Of a stretch of DNA of 64,000 bases, positions 7,936 through 16,869 are shown piece by piece (position 1 is the stretch's first letter; the number at the start of each line of letters is the position of its first letter). The notes beneath the pieces are model-generated. The model had not been told where the DNA came from, did not search any database, and saw only the letters and a program-made list of their open reading frames with translations. The stretch lies in the NCBI RefSeq assembly GCF_002262885.1, contig NZ_NKYF01000004.1:372710-436709 (forward strand), read 5' to 3'. This DNA is from Pseudonocardia sp. MH-G8. GTDB taxonomy: Bacteria > Actinomycetota > Actinomycetes > Mycobacteriales > Pseudonocardiaceae. The position numbers and the translations under genes were made by a program.

Positions 7936-7995
7936 ACCCCCGAACCGGCAGCTCAGCGAGCGCATGATCTGTGCGAGGTTGCGGGCGGAACACGT

Positions 7996-10900
7996 CTACG
8001 CCGCCGGCTCCAGCTCCCCGGCCTGCCAGAGCCGGGCGTAGTGGCCGCCGGCGGCGAGCAGTTCGGCGTGCGGGCCCACCTCGACGACGCGGCCGCCGTC
8101 CAGCACCACGATCCGGTCGGCGCGGGCGGCCGTGCCCAGCCGGTGGGCCACCACGAACGCGGTACGGCGGGCGGTGACCCGGTCGCCGGCCTCGAGCACG
8201 GCCGCCTCCGTGGCCGGGTCGAGCGCGGCCGTGGCCTCGTCGTAGAGCAGGACGTCGGGGTCGGCGAGCTCGGCGCGGGCGAGCGCGATCAGCTGGCGCT
8301 GCCCGGCCGACAGCCCCTGCCCGCGCTCGCCGACCGGATGCCGGAACCCGCCGGGCAGCCCGCGCACCAGCTCGAACGCCCCGACGGCCCGCGCCGCGGC
8401 CTCGATCTCCGCCTGCGACGCCCCCGGACGCGCGTACGCGATGTTGGCGGCCACGTCGCCGGTGAACAGGTGCGGCTCCTGCGGCACGATCCCCAGCCGC
8501 TGCCGGTAGCCGGCCAGCGGGTAGCGCCGCACGTCCACCCCGTCCACGAGCACCGCGCCCGTGCCGGCGTCGTAGAACCGGGCGAGCAGTTTGACCAGCG
8601 TGGACTTGCCCGCGCCGGTGGCGCCGACGAGGGCGATCGTCTCGCCGGGCGCCACCCGGAGCGAGACGTCGGCCAGCGCGGGCTCCTCCGCCCCGGCGTA
8701 GGCGAAGCCGACGTCGCACAGCTCCACCTCGCCGCGCAACCGCGCGGGCGTGATCACCGGGTCGCCGGCCGGCTCCGGGGGCACCGAGGTGGGGGTGCGC
8801 AGCAGGTCGGAGATCCGGGACAGCCCGACGCGGGCCTGCTGGTAGCTGTCGAACACCTGCGACAGCTGCTGCACCGGCGCGAAGAACAGCGCGAGGTAGA
8901 GCAGGAAGGCGGTGAGCACGCCAGGGGTGATCTCCGCGGAAGCCACCCGGGCCGCGCCGACTCCGAGGACGGCGGCCGTGGACACGTCCGACAGCAGCGC
9001 GACGAACGGGAAGTAGGTGGCGATGTAGCGCTGCGCGCGCAGCCGGGAGCGCCGGTAGGCGGCACTGCGCTCGCCGAACACGTCGGCGCTGCGCTCCTCG
9101 CGGACGTAGGCCTGGGCGACGCGCACCCCCGCGACGTTCTCCTGCAGGTCGGCGTTGACGATGCTCACCCGCTCGCGGGCCTCCGCGTACGCGGCCGACG
9201 ACACCCGTCGGAAGATCACGGTGGCCACCACGAGCACCGGCAGCACCGCGAGGGCCACCAGCGCCAGCTCGAGGTCGGTGACCAGCAGCGCGACCGCGAC
9301 TCCGACGATCGTGAGGACGCTGACGACGGCCTGCGCGAGGCCGGTCTGCAGGAACGCCGACAGTGCGTCGACGTCCGTGGTCATCCGGGTCATGATCCGG
9401 CCGGACAGCTCGCGCTCGTAGTAGTCCAGCCCCAGCCGCTGCAGGTGGGCGTAGCTGCGCACCCGCAGCAGGTAGAGCAGGCTCTCCCCGGCGCGCGCGG
9501 TGACGACGGTCTGCGTGGCCACCACGAGCCACCCGGCGACCACCAGCCCGATGCCCAGCAGCGTGGCCGTGACCAGCACCTCGGGCGCGCGTGCCGTGAT
9601 GCCGCCGTCCACGGCCATCCGCGTGACGGCGGGCAGGGCGAGGGTGCCCAGTGCGTCGAGCGCCACCAGGGAGACACCCACCAGGAGCAGTGCGCGCACC
9701 GGCCGCAGCAGCCGGGCGAGCCGGAAGCCGGGGTCCGGCGCCGTCGGGTCCTCCCCGCGGATCCGCGGCTCCTCCGTGGCCGGTGGGAGCGCCTCGACCG
9801 CGGAGAGGAGCTCGGGCGTGGGCGCCATGCTCCCGGCGGCCCCCATCCCACCGCCCATGCCCCCGCGTGCACCGGCGCCGCCACGCCCGCCAGGACGTGC
9901 CGGGCCCGGGTCGACGGTGCGGACGGTCTGCGGGACGCCGTCGTCGGGCTCCGGCTCGGGCCACAGCTCCGCGGTGACGGGCGCGTGCGCCGCGCCGTCG
10001 CGGTGGACGTGGCGGTGGGCGCCGCGACGATCGGGGTCGTCCAGCCTCGTGACCGAGCCACCGGGCTCGGGCACCGCGAGCAGCTCCCGGAACAGCGCGC
10101 AGCGCTGCGCCAGCTCCGCCTCGGTACCGACGTCGACCACGCGGCCCCCGTCGAGCACGGCCACCCGGTCGGCCAGGGCGAGTGTGGAGCGCCGGTGGGC
10201 CACGAGCAGCGTGGTGCGGCCCGCGGTGAGCGTGCGCAGCGTGTCGTGGATGGCGGCTTCGGTGGCCGTGTCGACGGCCGAGGTGGCGTCGTCGAGGACG
10301 AGGACGCGGGGGTCGGTGAGCACCGCCCTGGCCAGCGCCACCCGCTGGCGCTGCCCGCCGGACAGCGTGAGGCCGCGCTCGCCGACGAGGGTGTCGTAGC
10401 CGTGGGGCAGCGCCTCGACGAAGCCGTCCACCTGGGCCGCCCGCGCTGCGGCACGCACCTCCTCGTCGCTCGCGTCGGGGCGGCCGTAGGCGATGTTGGC
10501 GCGGATGGAGTCGGAGAACAGGAACGCCTCCTCGAACACCACGCCGAGCTCGCGGCGCAGCTCGGCGAGGCGCAGCTGCGGCAGCGGCACACCGCCGAGG
10601 CGCAGCTCGCCCTGCTGCGGGTCGTAGAAGCGCGGCAGCAGCAGAGCGATGGTGGACTTGCCGGACCCGGCGGTGCCGACCACGGCGAGCGTCTCCCCCG
10701 CCGCGACGCGCAGCGTGACGCCGTCGAGCACGGGTTCGCGGCGCGAGTAGCCGAACGTGACGTCGTGCAGCTCCACCGACAGCGGGCCCTCGGGCAGGGC
10801 GGCGGGGGACTTCGGGTCGACGACGTCGGGCTGGGAGTCGACCAGGTCGTGCACGCGCTCGACACCGGCGCGTGCGAGCTGGGCGCTGACGACCAGCGAG

Positions 10901-11790
10901 CCGAGCAAGCGAGCGGGCGCGACGAGCTGGGCGACGTAGGTGGAGAAGGCCAGGAACGTGCCGAGGCTGATCGAGCCACCGATGGCGAGCCACCCGCCCA
11001 CCGCGATCACACCGACCTGCCCGAGCGCGGGCAGTGCGAGCAGCGTGGGGTTCAACCGGGAGGTGAGCCGCGCGGCGCGCATGCGCTCGCCGAACAGCCG
11101 CGCGGCGCCCCGCTCGAGGGTGGCGGTCTCCCGCTGCTCCTGACCGAAGCCCTTGACCACCCGGACCCCGGTGACCGTCTCCTCCACCTGCTGGGCGATG
11201 TCGGCCGCCCGCTGCTGGGCCGACCAGGTGGCCGGGAACAGGCGCGCCCTGGTGCGCAGCGCGATCCACCACACCGCGGGCAGCAGCACCAGCGCCACGA
11301 CCGTGAGCAGCGGCGACAGCCACAGCATTGCCGCGATCGAGACGACCACCAGCACCACGGCGCCCAACGCCAGCGGCGCCATCGACAGCAGCTGCTGCAC
11401 CAGCTGCAGGTCGGTGATCGCCCGCGACACGACCTGGCCGGTGCGCAGCGCGTCCTGGCGCTCCCCGTCGAGGCGCTGCACGGCGGCGAAGACCTGACGC
11501 CGCAGGTCGTGCTGCACGTCGAGCGCGAGCCGCCCGGCGAGGTAGCGGCGCAGGAACGCGGCGCCGAAGCGCACGAGCGCCAGCGCCAGCACCGCCACCA
11601 CGATCGCGCCCAGCACCGCGGTGGACCCGGCGACGGCGTCGTCCACCGCAACCCGCGTGAGCAGCGGCCCCACGGCCTCGAGGCTCACCCCGAACACCGA
11701 CGCGACGAGGGCGCCCGCGACGACCGCGCGGTGCTTCAGGCAGGAACGGGCGAGCCGGCGGATCCAGCCGGGAGAGGGAGCATCGGGCAC
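7996..11790 (-). CDS. Fused tandem ABC exporter (two membrane and two ATPase domains)
   Basis: A 1264-residue full transporter in one chain: membrane domain 1 (about 15-320), ATPase 1 (Walker A VGTAGSGKST, signature LSGGQRQRVALARA, Walker B VLVLDDATSAVD), a linker including a Gly/Met-rich run (GARGGMGGGMG), membrane domain 2 (about 660-960), and ATPase 2 (VGATGAGKST, LSAGQRQLIALARA, VLLYDEATAALD). In ATPase 1 Asp replaces the catalytic Glu after Walker B, so its hydrolysis may be impaired, as in asymmetric heterodimeric exporters. Bacterial homologues are usually two adjacent half-transporter genes; here they are fused. The GTG at 11790 is chosen because the upstream residues look non-coding. 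The substrate is unknown, possibly drug or lipid. Confidence 0.92.
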   Translation of the reverse strand: MPDAPSPGWIRRLARSCLKHRAVVAGALVASVFGVSLEAVGPLLTRVAVDDAVAGSTAVLGAIVVAVLALALVRFGAAFLRRYLAGRLALDVQHDLRRQVFAAVQRLDGERQDALRTGQVVSRAITDLQLVQQLLSMAPLALGAVVLVVVSIAAMLWLSPLLTVVALVLLPAVWWIALRTRARLFPATWSAQQRAADIAQQVEETVTGVRVVKGFGQEQRETATLERGAARLFGERMRAARLTSRLNPTLLALPALGQVGVIAVGGWLAIGGSISLGTFLAFSTYVAQLVAPARLLGSLVVSAQLARAGVERVHDLVDSQPDVVDPKSPAALPEGPLSVELHDVTFGYSRREPVLDGVTLRVAAGETLAVVGTAGSGKSTIALLLPRFYDPQQGELRLGGVPLPQLRLAELRRELGVVFEEAFLFSDSIRANIAYGRPDASDEEVRAAARAAQVDGFVEALPHGYDTLVGERGLTLSGGQRQRVALARAVLTDPRVLVLDDATSAVDTATEAAIHDTLRTLTAGRTTLLVAHRRSTLALADRVAVLDGGRVVDVGTEAELAQRCALFRELLAVPEPGGSVTRLDDPDRRGAHRHVHRDGAAHAPVTAELWPEPEPDDGVPQTVRTVDPGPARPGGRGGAGARGGMGGGMGAAGSMAPTPELLSAVEALPPATEEPRIRGEDPTAPDPGFRLARLLRPVRALLLVGVSLVALDALGTLALPAVTRMAVDGGITARAPEVLVTATLLGIGLVVAGWLVVATQTVVTARAGESLLYLLRVRSYAHLQRLGLDYYERELSGRIMTRMTTDVDALSAFLQTGLAQAVVSVLTIVGVAVALLVTDLELALVALAVLPVLVVATVIFRRVSSAAYAEARERVSIVNADLQENVAGVRVAQAYVREERSADVFGERSAAYRRSRLRAQRYIATYFPFVALLSDVSTAAVLGVGAARVASAEITPGVLTAFLLYLALFFAPVQQLSQVFDSYQQARVGLSRISDLLRTPTSVPPEPAGDPVITPARLRGEVELCDVGFAYAGAEEPALADVSLRVAPGETIALVGATGAGKSTLVKLLARFYDAGTGAVLVDGVDVRRYPLAGYRQRLGIVPQEPHLFTGDVAANIAYARPGASQAEIEAAARAVGAFELVRGLPGGFRHPVGERGQGLSAGQRQLIALARAELADPDVLLYDEATAALDPATEAAVLEAGDRVTARRTAFVVAHRLGTAARADRIVVLDGGRVVEVGPHAELLAAGGHYARLWQAGELEPAA

Positions 11791-11881
11791 GTGTCCAAAG
11801 TATGCCGCCCCACCGACGCTCCCGCGGGCGCCGCGACTCACCTACGCCCACACCCCGACTCGCGGGCTGGGGGCTGCCCCC

Positions 11882-12700
11882 TCAGGTGATGTCGCGGTGG
11901 CCGCCGACGAGCGCGCCCACCGCGCCCACCGCGCCCGTCCAGGCCGCGAGCACCAGCAGCGCCACCGCCCACGACGGTGGCGCGCTGACGGCGGCCAGGA
12001 TCTCCACGACCTGCGGCGCCGTCACCGGCCCGGCGATCTCGTGCGCGGGGATCGTGTAGATCGCCACCTCCCCCGCGTTGCCCGGGAGGTAGGACGCGAT
12101 GGCGCGCACGGTGGCGGAGTCGGAGGAGCCGAGCAGCGCGCCGAGGAGCAGCTCACCGACCATCAGGTACAGCAACACGGCGACGAGCGCCCCGACCTGG
12201 TTGATCACGGCCGTGCCCAGCGCCGCGCCCAGCGCGCCCCACAGCGCGGCCACGACGAGGCCGATCGCCGCGGTGGCGAGCACCGGCCCGGCACCGGGGA
12301 ACGACGCGCTCGGATCGGCCACGAAGCCGGCGAGGACGCCCACGAGCACGGCGATCGCGGCGTAACCCGCACCGACCCCGGCGCTGACCACCATCTTGGC
12401 CAGCAGCACCTGCGTGCGGCCGCGCGTCGTGAGGTAGGTCGTGGTGATGGTGCGGTGACGGTGCTCCCCCGCAGCTGCGACGACGCCCTGCACCGCGGCG
12501 AACACCGTCGTCAGCCCGAGGGCGTAGGCGAGCGAGCCGAGCAGCAGGGGCAGCGCACCCGCCTCGGGGAACGCCGCGGTGAACACCCCGCCGAAGAGGT
12601 TGATCACGCTCGACAGCGCGACGACCGGGATCAGCAGGCCCCACCACAGCCTCGTCGACACGACCTTGCGGAGCTCCGCCCGGATCGCGGCCGCCGTCAC
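11882..12700 (-). CDS. ABC-2-type transporter permease
   Basis: A 272-residue membrane protein beginning with an amphipathic TAAAIRAELRKVVSTRLWWG, the usual start of ABC-2 permeases of the NatB/BcrB-like type. Six hydrophobic segments follow, with the cytoplasmic loop HRHRTITTTYLTTRGRTQVL between spans 2 and 3. The GTG at 12700 overlaps the stop of the ATPase gene (GTGA), so the two are translationally coupled and form one exporter. The substrate is unknown. It ends near a CCCCGACTCGCGGG repeat at 11853. Confidence 0.88.
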   Translation of the reverse strand: MTAAAIRAELRKVVSTRLWWGLLIPVVALSSVINLFGGVFTAAFPEAGALPLLLGSLAYALGLTTVFAAVQGVVAAAGEHRHRTITTTYLTTRGRTQVLLAKMVVSAGVGAGYAAIAVLVGVLAGFVADPSASFPGAGPVLATAAIGLVVAALWGALGAALGTAVINQVGALVAVLLYLMVGELLLGALLGSSDSATVRAIASYLPGNAGEVAIYTIPAHEIAGPVTAPQVVEILAAVSAPPSWAVALLVLAAWTGAVGAVGALVGGHRDIT

Positions 12701-13611
12701 CGCGTTCCCCACGGCTCGGCGGTGAGCTGGAAGAACAACTGCTCCAGCTCGATCTTCTCGTGCACCATCCCGTAGATCGCGACTCCTGCCCCCAGCGCGA
12801 CGTCGCCGACGTGCACGGGGTCGGCGCCGGCGATCCCCAGCCGGCCGTCGGCGAGCGTGTCGATCTCCAGCACCCCGGTGCGGGCGAGCGCGTTCGCGAG
12901 CTGCGCGGGATCGGCGCAGTGCACCAGCACGCGAGCGCGGCGCGACTGCTGCAGCTGCGCGAGCGAGCCCTGGTAGACGCAGCGGCCACGGCTGATCACG
13001 ACGAGGTGGTCGGCGGTCTGCTCCACCTCGCCGAGCAGGTGGCTCGACACCAGCACGCTGCGTCCCTGCGCGGCGAACGCCCGCAGGAACTCGCGCAACC
13101 ACGCGATGCCCTCGGGGTCGAGGCCGTTGCCCGGCTCGTCGAGGAGCAGCACCTGCGGGTCCCCGAGCAGCGCGACGGCCAGCGCGAGCCGCTGGCGCAT
13201 GCCCAGCGAGTACTCGCCCACCGGTCGACCGCCGGCGTCCCCCAGGCCGACGGTGCCCAGCGCGTGCTCGGCGGCGGCGTCCGGCACGCCGATCGCCGCC
13301 GCGCAGGCGAGGAGGTGGGCGTGCGCGGTGCGGGCCGGGTGGAAGCCCTGGGCCTCCAGCACGGCGCCCACCACGCGGGCCGGCGCCCCGAGCTCGGCGA
13401 AGCGCAGCCCGTTGATCCGCGCCTCACCCGCCGTGGGTGTGACGAGCCCCAGGACCATGCGGAGCGTCGTGGTCTTCCCGGACCCGTTCGGCCCGAGGAA
13501 GCCGGTGACCGCTCCCGGTTCCACGGTGAAGGTCAGCGCATCGACCGCGTCGATGGCACCGAACCGCTTGCTCAGCTCGCGAACGGTGACGCGGCCGCTC
13601 CGGTCGTCCAC
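12697..13611 (-). CDS. ABC transporter ATP-binding protein (ABC-2 exporter type)
   Basis: A 304-residue ATPase with Walker A GPNGSGKTT at about residue 40, signature YSLGMRQRLALAVALLG, Walker B VLLLDEPGNGLDPEG and the switch His in VLVSSHLLGEVE. The last 80 residues form the extra C-terminal domain seen in ATPases that drive ABC-2 permeases for drugs, sodium or lantibiotics. It starts at a GTG at 13611 and overlaps the permease gene by 4 bases. Confidence 0.92.
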   Translation of the reverse strand: MDDRSGRVTVRELSKRFGAIDAVDALTFTVEPGAVTGFLGPNGSGKTTTLRMVLGLVTPTAGEARINGLRFAELGAPARVVGAVLEAQGFHPARTAHAHLLACAAAIGVPDAAAEHALGTVGLGDAGGRPVGEYSLGMRQRLALAVALLGDPQVLLLDEPGNGLDPEGIAWLREFLRAFAAQGRSVLVSSHLLGEVEQTADHLVVISRGRCVYQGSLAQLQQSRRARVLVHCADPAQLANALARTGVLEIDTLADGRLGIAGADPVHVGDVALGAGVAIYGMVHEKIELEQLFFQLTAEPWGTR

Positions 13612-13623
13612 TCGGTCCCTGGA

Positions 13624-14517
13624 TCAGTCCTCGGCCGGCTCGGTCGAGGCCGGCTTCGACGCCGGCTTCGACGGGGCCGACTCGGACGGGGCCGACTCGG
13701 ACGAAGCCGCGGTCGCCGTCGACGACGCCGGCTTCGACGGCGCGGCCTTCGACGGGGCGGCCTTCGCTGCGGCAGCCGGCACCACCGGGAGCTCGGGATC
13801 GGTGGACGGCGCGACCTCGGCGGGCGGACCGTCGATGGCGGCGATGACGGCGCGAGCCCAGGCGGCGTGCTCGACGTCGCCGAGCAGCGCACCACCGCGG
13901 CCACGACCGCCGGGGCCGAACCGCGGGGGCAGCTCCGCCACCCGCAGCCGGTGCTTCGCCGCTTCCTCGCGGGTGACGGCGTCGAGCGCGGCGGCGGGGC
14001 CACCTCGGGCGCCGCGCGCGAACGTGCCGACGACCGCACCGGACGGCAGCGCGGAGAGCACCTGCCGCAGCGTGACGTCCGCGCCGGGCACGCGGCGGGC
14101 GATGTCCTCGGCACCGACGATGCAGCTGACCAGCGCTGCGGGCTGCTCACCGGCCAGCGCGACGAGCTCGGGCAGCTGGTGGGCCAGGACGTCGGCGGCG
14201 CCGGCGCCCGCCCGGGAGAGGTTGATCACCCGCCATGCGTCGCGGTGGCGCAGCAGCTCGTGCACCACGCCCACGTAGCCGGCGTCGCGGCGGGTGGCAC
14301 CGATGCCCTGGGCAGCGGAGTCCCCGAGGACGATCCACAGCGGACCGGTGGTCTGGCGGGCGTCCAGGTTGGCGGCGGCCCAATCGTCGGCGAAGGCACG
14401 GATCTGCAGCCTGCGGGCAGACGCTCCGGGCAGCACGCCGCCGAGGAAGCGTTCGCCACCCGCCTTGACCCGTCGCGCGGCGGCGCGCATCCGAGGGACC
14501 TGCAGGGGAGAGCTCAT
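13624..14517 (-). CDS. SGNH/GDSL-family hydrolase with low-complexity tail
   Basis: A 297-residue esterase-like protein. The catalytic Ser block is IVLGDSAAQGIGAT (about residues 62-75). The block III equivalent reads VSCIVGAEDIA, where the usual Gly-x-Asn-Asp is changed. The C-terminal Asp-x-x-His is probably DVEH in GDVEHAAWARAV. Residues from about 230 to the end form an Ala/Ser/Pro/Lys tail with repeated SAPSKPA-like units, likely disordered. No signal peptide is visible, so it is probably cytoplasmic. ATG at 14517 follows GGGGAG. It sits 12 bases beyond the ABC ATPase start on the same strand. Confidence 0.8.
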   Translation of the reverse strand: MSSPLQVPRMRAAARRVKAGGERFLGGVLPGASARRLQIRAFADDWAAANLDARQTTGPLWIVLGDSAAQGIGATRRDAGYVGVVHELLRHRDAWRVINLSRAGAGAADVLAHQLPELVALAGEQPAALVSCIVGAEDIARRVPGADVTLRQVLSALPSGAVVGTFARGARGGPAAALDAVTREEAAKHRLRVAELPPRFGPGGRGRGGALLGDVEHAAWARAVIAAIDGPPAEVAPSTDPELPVVPAAAAKAAPSKAAPSKPASSTATAASSESAPSESAPSKPASKPASTEPAED

Positions 14518-14695
14518 GGGGGACTCCGGGGAGCGGTCGTCGCGACTCGTGGTGCACGGGGGTGGGGATCGTCACCGTAGCCAGGCGGGTGCACCACCAC
14601 CCCGCCGGGTCCCTGGGCGCCACCGGTCCGAGCCACGCCGTTCGTGCGGACGTCACCCGCCGTTCCCCCCGCGTTCCCACGGTGCCTCGCACGGG

Positions 14696-15181
14696 TCAGC
14701 CGGGCGCGAAACCGTACGTCGTGATCGTCGGCAGGGTGCCGGCCCGCAGCGCGTCGAGCACGTACCGCTCGTGGGGCACCACCGGCTCCGGGAGCGCCGC
14801 GAGCGGGAACCACTCCAGCCCGGCCGCCTTCGCCGCCTCCAGCAACCGCGGCTCGCCCGTCCAGCGGCGGCAGCCGAAGAAGAAGTCGACCCGCTCGTCG
14901 ATCGGGTCGTGGTTGGCGTGGGTGCGGTGCATCGTGGTGAGCGGGTCGAGGTCGGCCGGATCGATCCGCACCCCGATCTCCTCCGCCGCCTCTCGGCACG
15001 CGGCCGCGTGCACCGACTCGTCGGCCTCGACGTGCCCCGCGGCCGCGGCGGCCCAGTGCCCGTCCCGGTACCCGGTGCCCTGGCGCAGCTGCAACAGCAC
15101 CTCCACCCGGTCCTCGTCCACACCGGACCCGGCGCCGCGGAAAAGGAGGACGTAGGCGGCCGGGACGACGCGGAACCTCAC
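14696..15181 (-). CDS. Nudix hydrolase
   Basis: A 161-residue pyrophosphohydrolase. The Nudix box reads GHVEADESVHAAACREAAEEIG (about 49-70; G-x5-E-x7-RE-x2-EE-x-G is complete), so the metal-binding glutamates are intact. It begins RFRVVPAAYVLLFRG, with a strand typical of the fold. The substrate is not evident. The GTG start at 15181 lies 24 bases from the divergent dienelactone hydrolase, so both promoters share a very short region. Confidence 0.9.
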   Translation of the reverse strand: MRFRVVPAAYVLLFRGAGSGVDEDRVEVLLQLRQGTGYRDGHWAAAAAGHVEADESVHAAACREAAEEIGVRIDPADLDPLTTMHRTHANHDPIDERVDFFFGCRRWTGEPRLLEAAKAAGLEWFPLAALPEPVVPHERYVLDALRAGTLPTITTYGFAPG

Positions 15182-15204
15182 GGGCGCAGCCTAAGGTGCG
15201 CCCA

Positions 15205-15924
15205 ATGGCCCGCACCCACTACGAGACGATCACGACTCCTGACGGCGACTTCGACGCGTTCTGCGCCCTGCCCGAGACCTCCCCGGCCCCGGCGGTGCTG
15301 GTCCTCCAGGAGGCGTTCGGCGTCAACGACAACATCCGCGGGCTGGCCGAGCAGCTCGCGGACGCCGGGTACCTGGCGCTCGCGCCGGACGTGTTCTGGC
15401 GGATCGAGCCGCGCTTCGAGCGCAAGGACGAGTCCGGCCTCGCCGACGGCATGGCCCGCATCCAGCAGCTCGACTTCGGCCTCGTGCCCGCCGACCTCAC
15501 CGCCACCATGGCGCACGCGCGGGCGATGCCCGAGTGCAACGGCACGGTCGGCGGCATCGGCTTCTGCCTCGGCGGAGCGCTCGCCTACATGCTCGCCACC
15601 AGCGCACGCGTGGACGGGCGGGGTCCGGACGCCGTGGTGTCCTACTACGGCTCGGCGGTCCACGGCATGCTCGGGTCGGTCGATCGGATCGAGTGCCCCG
15701 TCCTGTTCCACTACGGCGCACGGGACCCGTGGATCCCCACCGAGCAGATCGACGACGTCGAGCGCGCGGTCGCCGGCCTCCCCGACGTCACCCTGCACCG
15801 CTACGACGCCGGGCACGCGTTCTCCAACTGGGACGCCCCGTCGCTCTATGACGAGCCCGCCGCGCGCACGGCCTGGGAACGCACGCTCCGGTTCCTCGAC
15901 GAGCACCTGCGACCGGCCGGCTGA
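15205..15924 (+). CDS. Dienelactone hydrolase family protein
   Basis: A 239-residue alpha/beta hydrolase of the carboxymethylenebutenolidase type. The nucleophile is Cys in IGFCLGGALAYM, the family's Glu is in VLQEAFGVNDNI, the Asp in YGARDPWIP and the His in DAGHAFSNW, so the Cys-Asp-His triad is complete. Dienelactone hydrolases open lactones in chlorocatechol breakdown, but many genomic copies act on other esters, and no catechol genes are nearby. The ATG at 15205 follows AAGG by 8 bases; an in-frame GTG at 15196 is less likely. Confidence 0.9.
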   Translation: MARTHYETITTPDGDFDAFCALPETSPAPAVLVLQEAFGVNDNIRGLAEQLADAGYLALAPDVFWRIEPRFERKDESGLADGMARIQQLDFGLVPADLTATMAHARAMPECNGTVGGIGFCLGGALAYMLATSARVDGRGPDAVVSYYGSAVHGMLGSVDRIECPVLFHYGARDPWIPTEQIDDVERAVAGLPDVTLHRYDAGHAFSNWDAPSLYDEPAARTAWERTLRFLDEHLRPAG

Positions 15925-15991
15925 CGGACCCGACCAGCGATCTCGCGCGGACCGTGCGTGATCACCGGTCCGGCGCCGGTGGAGCGTGGGC

Positions 15992-16195
15992 TCAGCTGCG
16001 CGCCGGCACGTCGAACAGGCCTGGCGCCCAGGTGGCGGCTCGTGGCCGGGAGGCCCACCACAAGCGCGCGTAGAGGCGCACCAGGCGGGACGGCCGCCGG
16101 CCGCGACGGCAGGCGCGCACGAGGCGGTGGTGTTCGGCGTCGGCCCGCCGGCGACCGTGGATGTCGCGAGCGGACCAGGACAGGTACGGATCCAT
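15992..16195 (-). CDS. Small basic protein coupled to the ArsR-type regulator
   Basis: A 67-residue, strongly Arg-rich protein (MDPYLSWSARDIHGRRRADA, then RRPSRLVRLYARLWWASRPR). The ATG at 16195 is two bases after the stop of the regulator gene, with GGGGAG as ribosome site, so translation is coupled. No domain is recognised. Similar short basic reading frames often follow regulators in actinomycetes. Confidence 0.55.
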   Translation of the reverse strand: MDPYLSWSARDIHGRRRADAEHHRLVRACRRGRRPSRLVRLYARLWWASRPRAATWAPGLFDVPARS

Positions 16196-16197
16196 GC

Positions 16198-16776
16198 TCA
16201 CTCCCCGGAACCCGGCGGGAAGTACGTGGCGAAGAACATCCGGACCGCGCGGGAGCCGGCGGGCCGGCGGGCCGGGTCCTCGAGCCGGTTGCCGTAGCGG
16301 TCCAGGATCGCCCTGAGCTCCTGGGACACCTGCTCCAGCTCGTCGACGGTCAGGTAGGTGAGGGACGCCCTCTTGCGGCTGTTGCGGCGCCACTCCTGCG
16401 GCTCCCGCTCCTGCCGCCGGGCGGCGTCCTTCATCCGGCTGTTCTCGTAGTCGAGGAAGACGTCGGTGAGCGCCTCGGCCGCGAGCTGCCCCTCCGGCTC
16501 CAGACCCTCGGTCTCCCAGCTCTGGTCGTACTTCACGAGCTTCCACGGCTTCTCCCGACCGGTCCCGCCCCCCGCCTGCTCGACGAACCCGTACTTGGCC
16601 AGCATGTTCAGGTGGTAGGAGCAGCTCGCGACGCTCTCGCCGGTGAAGTCGGCGCAGCGCGTGGCCGTGGCGGTGCGCTCCAACCCCAGCAGCTCGATCA
16701 GCTTCCACCGCGTGGGGTGCGACAGCGCGCGCAGCGCCTTCGGATCGGTGATGCGCTCGGGCCGGTGCTCGGTCAC
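16198..16776 (-). CDS. ArsR-type winged-helix transcriptional regulator
   Basis: A 192-residue regulator. The winged helix spans about residues 12-75: KALRALSHPTRWKLIELLG, TRCADFTGESVASCSYHLNM and LAKYGFVEQAGG. A long helical C-terminal part (about 95-165) probably mediates dimerisation or ligand sensing. There are no obvious metal-binding cysteine pairs, so this is not a classical metal sensor. The GTG at 16776 faces an F420-type oxidoreductase gene across a 93-base intergenic region with paired repeats, its likely operator. Confidence 0.85.
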   Translation of the reverse strand: MTEHRPERITDPKALRALSHPTRWKLIELLGLERTATATRCADFTGESVASCSYHLNMLAKYGFVEQAGGGTGREKPWKLVKYDQSWETEGLEPEGQLAAEALTDVFLDYENSRMKDAARRQEREPQEWRRNSRKRASLTYLTVDELEQVSQELRAILDRYGNRLEDPARRPAGSRAVRMFFATYFPPGSGE

Positions 16777-16782
16777 GGTAAC

Positions 16783-16831
16783 AAGCTATCTTTCGCAAGC
16801 ACTCTTTAGCAAGGTTTCTTGTGAATAGCTT
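16783..16831. promoter_or_regulatory. Divergent operator region between ArsR-type and oxidoreductase genes
   Basis: AAGCTAT (16783-16789) and ATAGCTT (16825-16831) are perfect inverted arms. Between them, CTTTCGCAAG (16790-16799) and CTTTAGCAAG (16804-16813) are direct repeats spaced 14 bases apart. The region is clearly AT-rich relative to its surroundings. The arrangement fits cooperative binding of the adjacent ArsR-type dimer, controlling both divergent genes. Confidence 0.55.
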
Positions 16832-16869
16832 ACTTGACTCGCCGGTAACCCCTGTGTTGGCTTGCGGGC

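Noticed and set aside
8041-11889. Frame of 1282 codons antisense to the fused ABC exporter
   Set aside because: The opposite strand carries four intact ABC domains; this frame encodes repetitive His/Arg/Gly-rich sequence without family features.
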